Source: Acidobacteriaceae bacterium (lineage in GTDB: Bacteria; Acidobacteriota; Terriglobia; Terriglobales; SbA1). Taken from it: a stretch of 6,163 nucleotides of DNA. The stretch is taken from NCBI GenBank assembly GCA_003156615.1, contig PMHI01000316.1, forward strand, positions 1,086 to 7,248, given 5' to 3'. Under the pieces are notes generated by a model. It searched no databases. It saw nothing but the letters and a program-made list of their open reading frames with translations, and had not been told where the DNA came from. Positions within the stretch are counted from its first letter, which is position 1. Every line of letters begins with the position of its first letter. A program made the position numbers and the translations under genes. Shown in pieces: positions 1-6,163 of this stretch.

Positions 1-492
1 TATAAATCGGTTCACTCAGTCGTTTTCGCCAATAGCGTTCGCCTTGGTCTGGCGAAATCTTTTGACGGAAGTTTTATCCCCACAAGCCAGCTCTATTTTT
101 CCGGAGGCGGTACATCTCTGCGCGGATTTCCCATCGACGAGGCCGGCCCGCAGCGGCTTGTTCCCTTTTGCACCGGCCTGCAAAATCAGACGGGCTGCGT
201 CAATGTAACTGTACCTGTCGGAGGAAACGCACTTTTTATCTATAACTCAGAACTGCGTTTTCCCTTAGGGATTATGAAAGCGCTTGGCGGTGTTGTCTTT
301 TACGACGGGGGCAACGTTTACAGCGCCATCAATGCGCCCAACTTCATCAACAACTACACCAATACCGTGGGATTTGGTCTCCGCTATGCCACGCCCATCG
401 GCCCCATACGGATCGACATTGGCCGCAACCTGAATCCAGTTCCTGGCATCAACCCCACGCAGTCCTTCATCACACTGGGCCAGGCTTTTTAG
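1..492 (+). CDS. BamA/TamA-family (Omp85) outer-membrane protein, C-terminal part
   Basis: This is a partial gene, cut by the left edge of the window; 163 codons are visible in frame 1, ending in TAG. The translation is the C-terminal portion of an Omp85 beta-barrel. SGGGTSLRGF at about residues 34-43 (LRGF encoded at 118-129) matches the conserved (V/L)RG(F/Y) tip of barrel loop 6. It is followed by typical strand sequences: NALFIYNSELRFPL, GGVVFYDGGNVY and VGFGLRYATPIGPIRIDIG. The protein ends in Phe (ITLGQAF), as expected of a barrel protein recognised by the BAM machinery. Family members insert proteins into the outer membrane. The POTRA domains, which would separate BamA from TamA, lie outside the window. 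The tamB-like gene 7 bases downstream favours a TamA-like role, but BamA homologues also pair with TamB in some phyla, so I give no symbol. Two cysteines (C57 and C66 of the visible part) lie just after the loop-6 motif. Confidence 0.93.
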   Translation, partial: YKSVHSVVFANSVRLGLAKSFDGSFIPTSQLYFSGGGTSLRGFPIDEAGPQRLVPFCTGLQNQTGCVNVTVPVGGNALFIYNSELRFPLGIMKALGGVVFYDGGNVYSAINAPNFINNYTNTVGFGLRYATPIGPIRIDIGRNLNPVPGINPTQSFITLGQAF

Positions 493-496
493 GAGG
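491..496 (+). promoter_or_regulatory. Shine-Dalgarno of the tamB-like gene, overlapping the upstream stop
   Basis: A perfect AGGAGG lies between the two genes, and its first two bases are the last two of the upstream TAG stop (490-492). Only three bases (ATC) separate it from the ATG at 500, a short but workable spacing. The overlap implies that ribosomes ending on the Omp85 gene can restart directly on the tamB-like gene, so the two are probably co-transcribed and translationally coupled. Confidence 0.8.
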
Positions 497-499
497 ATC

Positions 500-3400
500 A
501 TGAAGGCACGGAAAGTTGTTGGATGGACGCTCGCGGGACTGGGAGCCTTCATGATTCTGGTCGTTGCGGGCGGCTATCTGTTCCTAAAAAGCAACTCGTT
601 CCACCAGTTCGCCCTGCGTAAGATCGCGGAAGCGACGGATCAGGCTACGGGCGGAACCACTACCATCCGCAGCCTGGACTTCAGCCTCTCCACCTTGACC
701 GCTCATCTTTACAACATCACGGTGCATGGTACGGAAAATCCCACTCAACCGCCACTGTTGCAAATCGACAAGTTGACGATCGGTCTGAAGATTCAATCCG
801 CTCTTCGTCGCCAAGTGAACTTAAGCGAACTCATCATCGAACATCCGGTTGTGCACGTGCTGGTCGGTCACACCGGCAAAAGCAACCTGCCGATTGCACC
901 CCCAAGCCAAAGCGCATCGCACACCAGCGTCTTCGATCTCGCGGTTCGGCACGCTCAATTGACCCGTGGGGAGCTCGACTATAACGACACGCAAACTCCG
1001 CTCGATGCCGAGTTCTACAATCTGGGCGCCAACATTCACTTTGATGGTTTGGCGACTCGCTACACCGGATCTATTTCCTATGACAATGGCCATTTGCGCT
1101 ACGGGCCGTATGCACCGTGGCCGCATAGCTTCCAGGCGAAATTCAGCGCTACGCCTGCGCTGCTCTCGGTGGAATCGGCAGTCACGAAAATTGGCAACTC
1201 TGTAGCTTCGGTGCGCGCCAGTGTCAGCAACTACGCCGATCCCACCGCCGAGGGCGACTACAACATCCGGCTGGACGCGAAAGACTTCGCTTCCATTGTG
1301 CCGCCCTATCGACCCTCGGGGGATCTATCGCTCAGCGGACGAATGCACTATCACAACGTTGCTGGGCAGCCCCTGCTGCGCGCGCTCGCGATCAACGGCC
1401 AGATTGCGAGCCAGGTGCTCTCCGCTGCCAGTTCAAGCGGCCGGGTCTCGATCAGTAAATTAGGGGGACACTATCAACTCGCGGACGGCGGTTTCGAAGC
1501 AAATGGCATTGAACTCGATTCGCTCGGCGGACATATCAAAGCCGGTCTCACGGTCCGCGATCTCGATGCCACACCCACGGGCCGCTTGCGGGCCTCTCTC
1601 GATCGCATTTCGTTACAATCGGCACAGCAAGCCTTCCGCCCCGAACTGCGAGAGATCGTCGTCACCGGAGTTCTCAATGGCACCGCCGATGCGGTATGGA
1701 ACGGAAGTTTGAGCAATGTTCGCGTCCGTTCCGATTTGGCGCTCAGCGCCGAGGCGAAGAACGCCTCGTCATCGGCCAGCCGCATGCCGGTCGACGGCGA
1801 CATCCATGCCACTTATGACGGACCGCACCGTGCGCTCACGCTTCGCCAATCCACGCTTCGCATTCCTTCCGCGACGCTCGCCGCCGACGGCGAAATAAGC
1901 AATCGCTCCAGTTTGCGATTGCAAGCTACCGCGTCTGATTTACATCAGTTGGAGTCTCTCGCCTTACTGTTCAACCCGAGTGGTTCCGCGCTTCCACCGG
2001 TTTCCGGCTCCGCCTCTCTGAATGCGACCCTCCAAGGCTCATGGACGAGACCCCAGCTCACCGGCCAGGTGTCTGTGCAAAATCTGAGTGTGCAAGGCAG
2101 CCAGTGGCGCAGCGCTCAGGCAAATCTCGCGCTCGGCCCGTCCGAAGCCGTCATCACAAACGGCACGTTGGTAAGCGCACAACGCGGCCGCGCCGACTTC
2201 AATGCTACGGTCGCACTCAAGGACTGGGCATATCTTCCGGCGAACCCCGTGAAGGCGCGTCTTTCGGTGCAGCAGATTTCCATCTCCGAAATCGAGCGCA
2301 TTGCCAACCTGCAATACCCTCTTAGCGGAGACCTGACTGCCGATATTTCGCTAAGCGGCAGTGAACTTGACCCGCAAGGCAACGGCAAGGTCCAGATCGC
2401 GAACGCTCGCGCGTACGACGAATCTTTCCAGACTCTCACTGCGCAGTTCCATACTGACCACGCCTCTATCGTCTGTTCTCTTCATATCGCACTACCGGCG
2501 GGGTCTGCCAACGCCGATCTTTCCTTCACCCCCAAAACCAGGGCCTACTCCGTCCACCTGGATGCACCTGGGCTGGTTCTAGAAAAGTTGCATACTGTGC
2601 AAGCCAAGAATCTCACGCTATCTGGAACTGTGACCGCTTCGGTCAACGGACAAGGAACACTCGACGATCCGCAACTCTCTGCCATTCTGCAATTGCCACA
2701 ATTCGCGGTGCATGGCAATTCCATTTCAAACATCAAAGCCGAACTTCAAGTCGCCAATCATAATGCGGATCTAACGCTCAACTCCAATGTTGTTGATTCA
2801 TCAGTGCAAGCCCGAGCCCGGGTCAATCTCACGGGCGACTACTACACAGACGCTTCCATCGAGACCACTGCGATCCCGCTCGACGTGCTGCTGGCGAGTT
2901 ATCTTCCCAGCGTGCCGGAGGGCTTTCAAGGTCAAACCGAAATCCACGCAACCGTGAAAGGCCCGCTGAAGGACAAAAAGCAACTCGAGGCGCACCTCAC
3001 AATTTCCAGGCTGAATGCAACCTACCAGTCGCTCGAGATCGGGGAGGCAGCCCCGATTCAGGTTGATTACGCGCATTCCGTCCTGACGTTGCAGCCGAGT
3101 GAAATCCGGGGCACCGGGACTTCGCTGCGGCTGCAGGGCAGCATTCCCCTGGAGGGAAACAGCCCGCCCAACCTGAGCGCACAAGGCTCGCTTGACGTCA
3201 GCATCGTGCGAATTTTTTCGCCTGACACCAAGAGTTCCGGCACCGTCACTTTTGACCTTCGCGCCTCGGGAAGCGCGCAGGACCCCAGTGTGAACGGCCA
3301 GCTTCGTCTGCACGATGTCGCTATGCTCTATGCTGGAGCCCCGTTAGGCGTCGAAAAGCTAAACGGAGATCTCGACGTAGGCAAAGACAGTATTCGACTT

Positions 3401-4411
3401 TCCAACCTGACCGCGTTGGTCGGCGGGGGAGACGTTTCAGCGGGAGGATGGATCGCTTATCGGCCCAGCCTGCAATTCAACCTCGCGCTGCAAGGCAAGT
3501 CCGTCCGTTTGCTGTACCCGGACGGCCTTCGAACAGTGCTCGATAGCACCCTGACTTTTACCGGCAATCGAGATTCCTCGACCTTGAGCGGACGCGTGCT
3601 CATCGAATCCCTTTCTTTCACCCCTGCTTTTGATCTCGCCACATTCGCCGATCAATTCAATGGCAGCAACGCTCTGCCTGCCCAGCCCGGCTTTGCCGAC
3701 ACCGTCAACCTCGCAGTCGGATTGCAATCCAAAGAGAATGTGAGCGCCAACAGTTCGCAAGTGAGTCTGGAAGGCAACGTCAACTTGCGGGTCGGCGGCA
3801 CTGCCGCCAATCCCGTGATTACCGGACGCACCGACCTCACTGCGGGAGAGCTTTTCTATCGCAACGTTCGTTACCAGTTGCAGCGCGGCATTATCACCTT
3901 CGATGATCCTAACCAGATCAATCCCGTGCTCAACGTTTCGGTCACCACCACGGTCGAGCAATATAATCTCACGCTGAATTTGCGCGGCCCTTTTGACAAG
4001 CTCAGCACGTCGTATGTTTCCGACCCTCCGCTCGCTACCGCGGACATCATCAACCTGATCGCGCGCGGCCAGACCACGCAAGAATCGTCCGCCGCCAGCC
4101 AGAGCACGGACTCGATGATTGCCTCGCAGGCCACCAGCCAGGTCGCCGGGGGCTTGCAGAAACTCGTCGGCATCTCCAGCCTGCAAATCAATCCCACCCT
4201 TGGCGGTAGCACTCAGAATTCAGCCCCCAGCATCGCCATCCAGCAGCGCGTCACCAAGAACTTCCTCTTCACCTTCTCGACCGACGTCTCACAACCCGGC
4301 AGCGAAGTGGTGCAAGGTGAGTATCAGTTCAATAAGCGCTGGTCGGCGAGCGTGACTCGCGACCAAGTTGGAGGAATCTCCATAGATGGCCGCCTGCATA
4401 CCCGATTTTGA
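500..4411 (+). CDS. tamB: TamB-like translocation and assembly module protein (DUF490 C-terminus)
   Basis: The product is 1303 aa, close to E. coli TamB (about 1259 aa). A short basic start (MKARK) precedes one hydrophobic segment at about residues 6-29, an uncleaved inner-membrane anchor. Most of the rest is low-complexity beta-rich sequence with repeated G-x-(L/V)-x-(L/A/V) strands and many Ser, Thr and Gln, as in the long periplasmic beta-groove of TamB/AsmA-like proteins. The C-terminal domain shows TamB/DUF490 hallmarks: AGELFYRNVRYQLQRGIITF from residue 1115, an NP at 1141-1142 (INPVLNV), SDPPL at 1174-1178 followed by ADIINLIARGQ, and a terminal Phe. Known family members work with a BamA/TamA barrel in outer-membrane protein assembly and in moving phospholipids across the periplasm; the barrel gene just upstream fits this. 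I chose the ATG at 500 because of the adjacent AGGAGG and because the next Met (residue 18) lies inside the membrane anchor. I see a single cysteine, C659. The symbol is by family; orthology to E. coli tamB is inferred. Confidence 0.93.
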   Translation: MKARKVVGWTLAGLGAFMILVVAGGYLFLKSNSFHQFALRKIAEATDQATGGTTTIRSLDFSLSTLTAHLYNITVHGTENPTQPPLLQIDKLTIGLKIQSALRRQVNLSELIIEHPVVHVLVGHTGKSNLPIAPPSQSASHTSVFDLAVRHAQLTRGELDYNDTQTPLDAEFYNLGANIHFDGLATRYTGSISYDNGHLRYGPYAPWPHSFQAKFSATPALLSVESAVTKIGNSVASVRASVSNYADPTAEGDYNIRLDAKDFASIVPPYRPSGDLSLSGRMHYHNVAGQPLLRALAINGQIASQVLSAASSSGRVSISKLGGHYQLADGGFEANGIELDSLGGHIKAGLTVRDLDATPTGRLRASLDRISLQSAQQAFRPELREIVVTGVLNGTADAVWNGSLSNVRVRSDLALSAEAKNASSSASRMPVDGDIHATYDGPHRALTLRQSTLRIPSATLAADGEISNRSSLRLQATASDLHQLESLALLFNPSGSALPPVSGSASLNATLQGSWTRPQLTGQVSVQNLSVQGSQWRSAQANLALGPSEAVITNGTLVSAQRGRADFNATVALKDWAYLPANPVKARLSVQQISISEIERIANLQYPLSGDLTADISLSGSELDPQGNGKVQIANARAYDESFQTLTAQFHTDHASIVCSLHIALPAGSANADLSFTPKTRAYSVHLDAPGLVLEKLHTVQAKNLTLSGTVTASVNGQGTLDDPQLSAILQLPQFAVHGNSISNIKAELQVANHNADLTLNSNVVDSSVQARARVNLTGDYYTDASIETTAIPLDVLLASYLPSVPEGFQGQTEIHATVKGPLKDKKQLEAHLTISRLNATYQSLEIGEAAPIQVDYAHSVLTLQPSEIRGTGTSLRLQGSIPLEGNSPPNLSAQGSLDVSIVRIFSPDTKSSGTVTFDLRASGSAQDPSVNGQLRLHDVAMLYAGAPLGVEKLNGDLDVGKDSIRLSNLTALVGGGDVSAGGWIAYRPSLQFNLALQGKSVRLLYPDGLRTVLDSTLTFTGNRDSSTLSGRVLIESLSFTPAFDLATFADQFNGSNALPAQPGFADTVNLAVGLQSKENVSANSSQVSLEGNVNLRVGGTAANPVITGRTDLTAGELFYRNVRYQLQRGIITFDDPNQINPVLNVSVTTTVEQYNLTLNLRGPFDKLSTSYVSDPPLATADIINLIARGQTTQESSAASQSTDSMIASQATSQVAGGLQKLVGISSLQINPTLGGSTQNSAPSIAIQQRVTKNFLFTFSTDVSQPGSEVVQGEYQFNKRWSASVTRDQVGGISIDGRLHTRF

Positions 4412-4449
4412 TGGCATCCTGGCCGTGACACTTCAGGTCTTCGATTGCT
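4412..4449. other. Convergent intergenic gap between tamB-like and yihY-like genes
   Basis: These 38 bases separate the stop codons of two converging genes. I looked for a GC-rich stem followed by a T-run on either strand and found none. There is only a short direct repeat of CTTCAGG (4431-4437 and 4448-4454). Transcription from either side may therefore run into the opposite gene, or stop by a factor-dependent route. Confidence 0.6.
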
Positions 4450-5340
4450 TCAGGCAGCCTGGTGCGGGAGCTCGGGCTCAGGCTTTTCTCTCCGCTTCCG
4501 CTGAACATTCTCGCTTCGTTTTCCTCTTGCGAGTTCCGCGTTAATCTCCGCCCCCACCAGCAGCACAAACGACGTCCATTGAAACCAGGTCAGAAACGCG
4601 ATGAAACCTCCGAGGGTCCCGTAAGTTCTACTGTAATTCGCGAAATGCCGGAAATAGACTCCGAGCAACCACGACAGCGCCAGCCATGCCACCACGGTCA
4701 GGACCGCTCCCGGCAGGGTCGCCCTAAATTTCGGCTTCACGCAGGGCGCCAGAAAATACAACAACTCGACCACCAGCACCGTGAAGCTAATCGCGATCGT
4801 CCAGTGCAACACCGGCCACAGGGTCGCGAAGGCTTGCGGAACGTCCAACCTTGAAGCCATCCAGTCTCCGAAACGCGGGCCGACCATGAGCACGCCTAGC
4901 CCAACCAGGAAAAGCCCGCCACAGGTCGCTGCCAGACCAAGCGCAAGCAGCCGTGTCTTCCAGATGGGACGTTCCTCCTTCACGTCATAGGCAATATTCA
5001 GCGCTTCAATCAAGGCGTCAAAGGCCGCCGTCGTCACCCACAGCATGCCAAGCATGCCAAGCGAAAGCCAGGTTCGTCGATGCCCTGAGAGCACATCGGG
5101 CAGAACGGAATAAACCATCTGCATCGTTTCTTGAGGGAGCAGCCGCGCCATCGCAACCAGCACCCGACCGAACAGGTCGGGCATTGGAATCAAACTTAGC
5201 AAAGCGGAAAGAACGATCAGTCCAGGGAAAAGGGCCAAAATGAAGTAGTAGGAGAGCGCGGCTGCGACTTGCAACGTGTGATGATCCCGCACGTCACGCA
5301 TCGCATTCGTAAGCGCCGCTTTGAGTCCAGCCCAAGTCAC
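4450..5340 (-). CDS. YihY/virulence factor BrkB family inner-membrane protein
   Basis: The protein is 296 aa, the usual length for this family (E. coli YihY is about 290 aa). Family signatures are clear: QVAAALSYYFILALFPGLI at about residues 24-42, YGTLGGFIAFLTWFQW at 240-255 and LVGAEINAEL at 261-270. Six hydrophobic segments are visible at roughly 24-50, 91-113, 131-154, 175-198, 210-232 and 240-264. A strongly basic cytoplasmic-type tail follows (272-290). The family was once labelled ribonuclease BN, which is now known to be wrong. Bordetella BrkB was linked to serum resistance, but the molecular function is unsettled. The start is GTG at 5338-5340. The frame stays open upstream to a TAG at 5407-5409 but offers no ATG, GTG or TTG there. 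No good Shine-Dalgarno precedes the GTG, and an internal ATG at codon 14 (5299-5301) is an alternative that leaves the first membrane segment intact. The gene converges on tamB, so it is not part of that operon. Confidence 0.92.
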   Translation of the reverse strand: MTWAGLKAALTNAMRDVRDHHTLQVAAALSYYFILALFPGLIVLSALLSLIPMPDLFGRVLVAMARLLPQETMQMVYSVLPDVLSGHRRTWLSLGMLGMLWVTTAAFDALIEALNIAYDVKEERPIWKTRLLALGLAATCGGLFLVGLGVLMVGPRFGDWMASRLDVPQAFATLWPVLHWTIAISFTVLVVELLYFLAPCVKPKFRATLPGAVLTVVAWLALSWLLGVYFRHFANYSRTYGTLGGFIAFLTWFQWTSFVLLVGAEINAELARGKRSENVQRKRREKPEPELPHQAA

Positions 5341-5372
5341 GCTATTTAGATGCTCGCTGCGGCTGGACGAAA

Positions 5373-5407
5373 GCCCTAGAATGGATTCTAAAATCCTTTC
5401 TAGCGGC
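5373..5407. promoter_or_regulatory. Inverted-repeat cluster, possible operator upstream of yihY-like gene
   Basis: TAGAAT-GG-ATTCTA (5377-5390) is a 6-bp inverted repeat with a 2-base spacer. It is nested in a wider pair: GCCCTAGAA (5373-5381) against TTCTAGCGGC (5398-5407), which matches with one unpaired base. The cluster lies 33 to 67 bases upstream of the GTG of the yihY-like gene. Read on the minus strand, TAGAAT (5385-5390) differs from the TATAAT -10 consensus at one base, but I find no matching -35 box at the usual distance. It could be an operator overlapping a promoter or a small transcript hairpin; both are inference. Confidence 0.25.
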
Positions 5408-5610
5408 TATACGACGATGCTATTCGTGATGACCACGTCCATGTTCCGCACAATTCCGCCGCTCAATTCCAAAGCGGCTGGTTCGAGGACACTTCAAGAG
5501 CCACTGCTGGCATCTGATTCCAAGATAGAAACCTTTGCCCCGAGGGCGGGTGGGGGTTCAGCCATGTCGTGGATGGGTAAGACCTCCCTGATTCCCGGAA
5601 CAGCGCCTCT

Positions 5611-5670
5611 TTAGTGAACCAAAACTAATACCCATAGTAATCGATCTACCCTTAGCAGCGCTTTTTTCAT
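5611..5670 (-). CDS. Possible 19-aa hydrophobic peptide ORF
   Basis: The ORF reads MKKALLRVDRLLWVLVLVH and then TAA. A strong Shine-Dalgarno, TGGAGG (minus strand, 5676-5681), sits 5 bases before the ATG. The peptide has a basic start and a hydrophobic end, like the beginning of a signal or membrane segment that stops early. It may be a genuine tiny membrane peptide, a leader peptide, or the broken start of a longer lost gene. It lies about 100 bases beyond the 37-aa ORF on the same strand and in the same frame. I recognise no family, and its short length makes chance a real possibility despite the ribosome site. Confidence 0.25.
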   Translation of the reverse strand: MKKALLRVDRLLWVLVLVH

Positions 5671-5766
5671 AGTGGCCTCCAGAACTCACGCGATTCGCTT
5701 CTTTGCTTCCTCCTGTGGGCGCGGTGGTTGCGAGCTTGCGGTGTGCCAACCATCGATTCTCTCTAG

Positions 5767-5880
5767 TCACTCGGGCGCGATTCGTTGTTTCGGTCTGAAG
5801 AGAATAGCCAAAGCCGACCCGATACTCAGGCCCACCAACAAGAACGTAATCGCAGAATGTAGGTCGTATCCACTTTTCAC
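5767..5880 (-). CDS. Small single-span membrane protein, 37 aa (YtxH-like N-terminus)
   Basis: The translation from GTG at 5878-5880 is MKSGYDLHSAITFLLVGLSI followed by GSALAILFRPKQRIAPE and TGA. A short polar start leads into one membrane helix at about residues 10-28, with the small-residue pattern GLSIGSALA, and then a basic FRPKQR stop-transfer patch. This layout resembles the N-terminus of YtxH-like small envelope proteins, in which a similar glycine-rich helix runs into a phenylalanine-x-P-K/R motif and a long charged tail. Here the tail is missing. A purine-rich GAGAGGGG lies 7 bases before the GTG and supports this start. An in-frame GTG 48 bases upstream (5926-5928) would add 16 basic residues but has no advantage. 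The topology is probably cytoplasmic tail, with the function unknown. The family likeness is by eye. Confidence 0.6.
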   Translation of the reverse strand: MKSGYDLHSAITFLLVGLSIGSALAILFRPKQRIAPE

Positions 5881-5887
5881 GGTCGCA

Positions 5888-5895
5888 CCCCTCTC
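5888..5895 (-). promoter_or_regulatory. Shine-Dalgarno of the 37-aa membrane protein ORF
   Basis: On the minus strand this reads GAGAGGGG, with 7 bases (TGCGACC) to the GTG at 5880. The spacing is ideal and decides the GTG at 5880 over the in-frame GTG at 5928. Confidence 0.5.
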
Positions 5896-6163
5896 ACGCG
5901 TCTGGCAAAATACGAAGCGGCGAACCACTTTTGTGATCGCAAGAACCGTGCCACTTTGTTAAAGCCCTTGTTTTCGGGTGATGCATGAGTCGCAGAGATC
6001 ACGAGCGCGAAATTTCGCGCCCTTCGAACGACAAAACTCCAGGCATGCCGATCTAGCAAACAACGGGCGTGTTCGATGCTGAATTCACCCTGGCAACGGT
6101 AAGCGCCCCTTCGATTGCTGGCTGAAATTCGACACTGTCCCGTTCTTACTGTCTTATGCGGCC
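5896..6163. other. Non-coding right flank without a recognisable gene
   Basis: I see no convincing gene on either strand. Open frames here are short, lack ribosome sites, and give translations without family character. The stretch should contain the promoter of the minus-strand 37-aa ORF. TATTTT, read on the minus strand at about 5907-5912, is a possible -10, but no -35 box stands at the right distance. A perfect 16-bp palindrome lies at 6005-6020. No tRNA fold or terminator was evident by eye. Confidence 0.5.
6005..6020. repeat. Perfect 16-bp palindrome GCGCGAAATTTCGCGC
   Basis: The sequence GCGCGAAATTTCGCGC equals its own reverse complement over all 16 bases. GC-rich arms flank an AAATTT centre, the shape of a binding site for a dimeric helix-turn-helix regulator. 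With no loop it is unlikely to act as a transcript hairpin. It lies 125 bases upstream of the start of the 37-aa ORF (minus strand), in sequence without any recognised gene. The regulator is unknown. Confidence 0.4.

Larger units (their letters stand above)
5341..5766. other. Mostly non-coding stretch upstream of the yihY-like gene
   Basis: These 426 bases lie between the start of the yihY-like gene and the end of the 37-aa ORF. The minus frame shared with both genes is broken by several stops: TAG at 5407-5409, TAA at 5611-5613 and TGA at 5686-5688, among others. The opposite strand has an open frame from about 5321 to 5614, but its translation resembles no protein I know and its start overlaps the yihY-like gene. 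The stretch probably holds the yihY-like promoter. I mark an inverted-repeat cluster and one tiny ORF in it, and no terminator or RNA gene is evident. Confidence 0.55.

Noticed and set aside
2801..3313. A 170-codon open frame antisense to the tamB-like gene
   Set aside because: It is the shadow of the real coding frame; the translation is rich in Arg, Gly and Cys without recognisable motifs, and I see no ribosome site.
3437..4186. A 249-codon open frame antisense to the 3' part of the tamB-like gene
   Set aside because: It lies wholly inside a gene with clear TamB domain signatures. Its translation has no family character, and long antisense frames are common opposite GC-biased codons.
5321..5614. 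A plus-strand open frame of 97 codons upstream of the yihY-like gene
   Set aside because: It starts with TTG inside the opposite gene's 5' end. Even from the internal ATG at 5381 the translation resembles nothing known, and no Shine-Dalgarno precedes it.
5558..5770. A minus-strand open frame of 70 codons overlapping the end of the 37-aa ORF
   Set aside because: It has composition typical of a random frame and conflicts with the better supported starts at 5880 and 5670.
5925..5960. Near-direct repeat CCACTTTTGT / CCACTTTGTT spaced 26 bases apart
   Set aside because: It is short and imperfect, without a further copy, so chance is an adequate explanation.
5672..5962. A plus-strand open frame of 96 codons opposite the 37-aa ORF
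   Set aside because: It is antisense to a better ORF, its translation lacks domain character and it has no ribosome site.
5877..6059. A minus-strand open frame of 60 codons ending at the start of the 37-aa ORF
   Set aside because: It has a TTG start without a Shine-Dalgarno, and the translation is Arg/Phe-rich and unlike any family.
5981..6082. A plus-strand 33-codon ORF starting at ATG 5981 and a nested one at 5985
   Set aside because: Neither has a ribosome site, both run through the palindrome, and neither has any hydrophobic or domain pattern.

Overview
The window reads as a piece of a chromosome from a Gram-negative (diderm) bacterium of moderately high GC. The Omp85 barrel and the TamB-like protein both require an outer membrane. 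The gene style, with a BamA/TamA-family protein directly followed by a large TamB, a YihY/BrkB protein nearby and a tiny glycine-rich single-span membrane protein, suggests Acidobacteriota (Koribacter- or Terriglobus-like). That placement is an impression from family resemblance, not a proven assignment. I see no mobile element, CRISPR array, tRNA or rRNA.

Left part, plus strand (1-4411): the 3' end of an Omp85-superfamily outer-membrane barrel gene (BamA/TamA type, stop at 490-492). It is followed after only 7 bases by a complete tamB-like gene (500-4411, 1303 aa) whose Shine-Dalgarno sequence overlaps the upstream stop codon. Together they form a translationally coupled TamA/TamB-type pair. 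The barrel sits in the outer membrane, and the inner-membrane-anchored, beta-rich TamB spans the periplasm towards it. Such systems are linked to outer-membrane protein assembly and to phospholipid transport to the outer membrane.

Middle (4412-5340): a convergent minus-strand gene for a YihY/BrkB-family integral membrane protein (296 aa, GTG start). It ends 38 bases from tamB, with no recognisable terminator between them.

Right part (5341-6163): mostly non-coding. It holds one convincing tiny gene on the minus strand (5767-5880, 37 aa, GTG start, good Shine-Dalgarno, one transmembrane helix ending in a basic FRPKQR patch). It also holds a much less certain 19-aa ORF with a good ribosome site (5611-5670), an inverted-repeat cluster upstream of the yihY-like gene, and a perfect 16-bp palindrome at 6005-6020. 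Nothing here clearly qualifies as an undescribed system. The most interesting items are the tiny membrane protein with its possibly truncated tail, the palindrome, and a cysteine pair in the likely loop 6 of the barrel protein.
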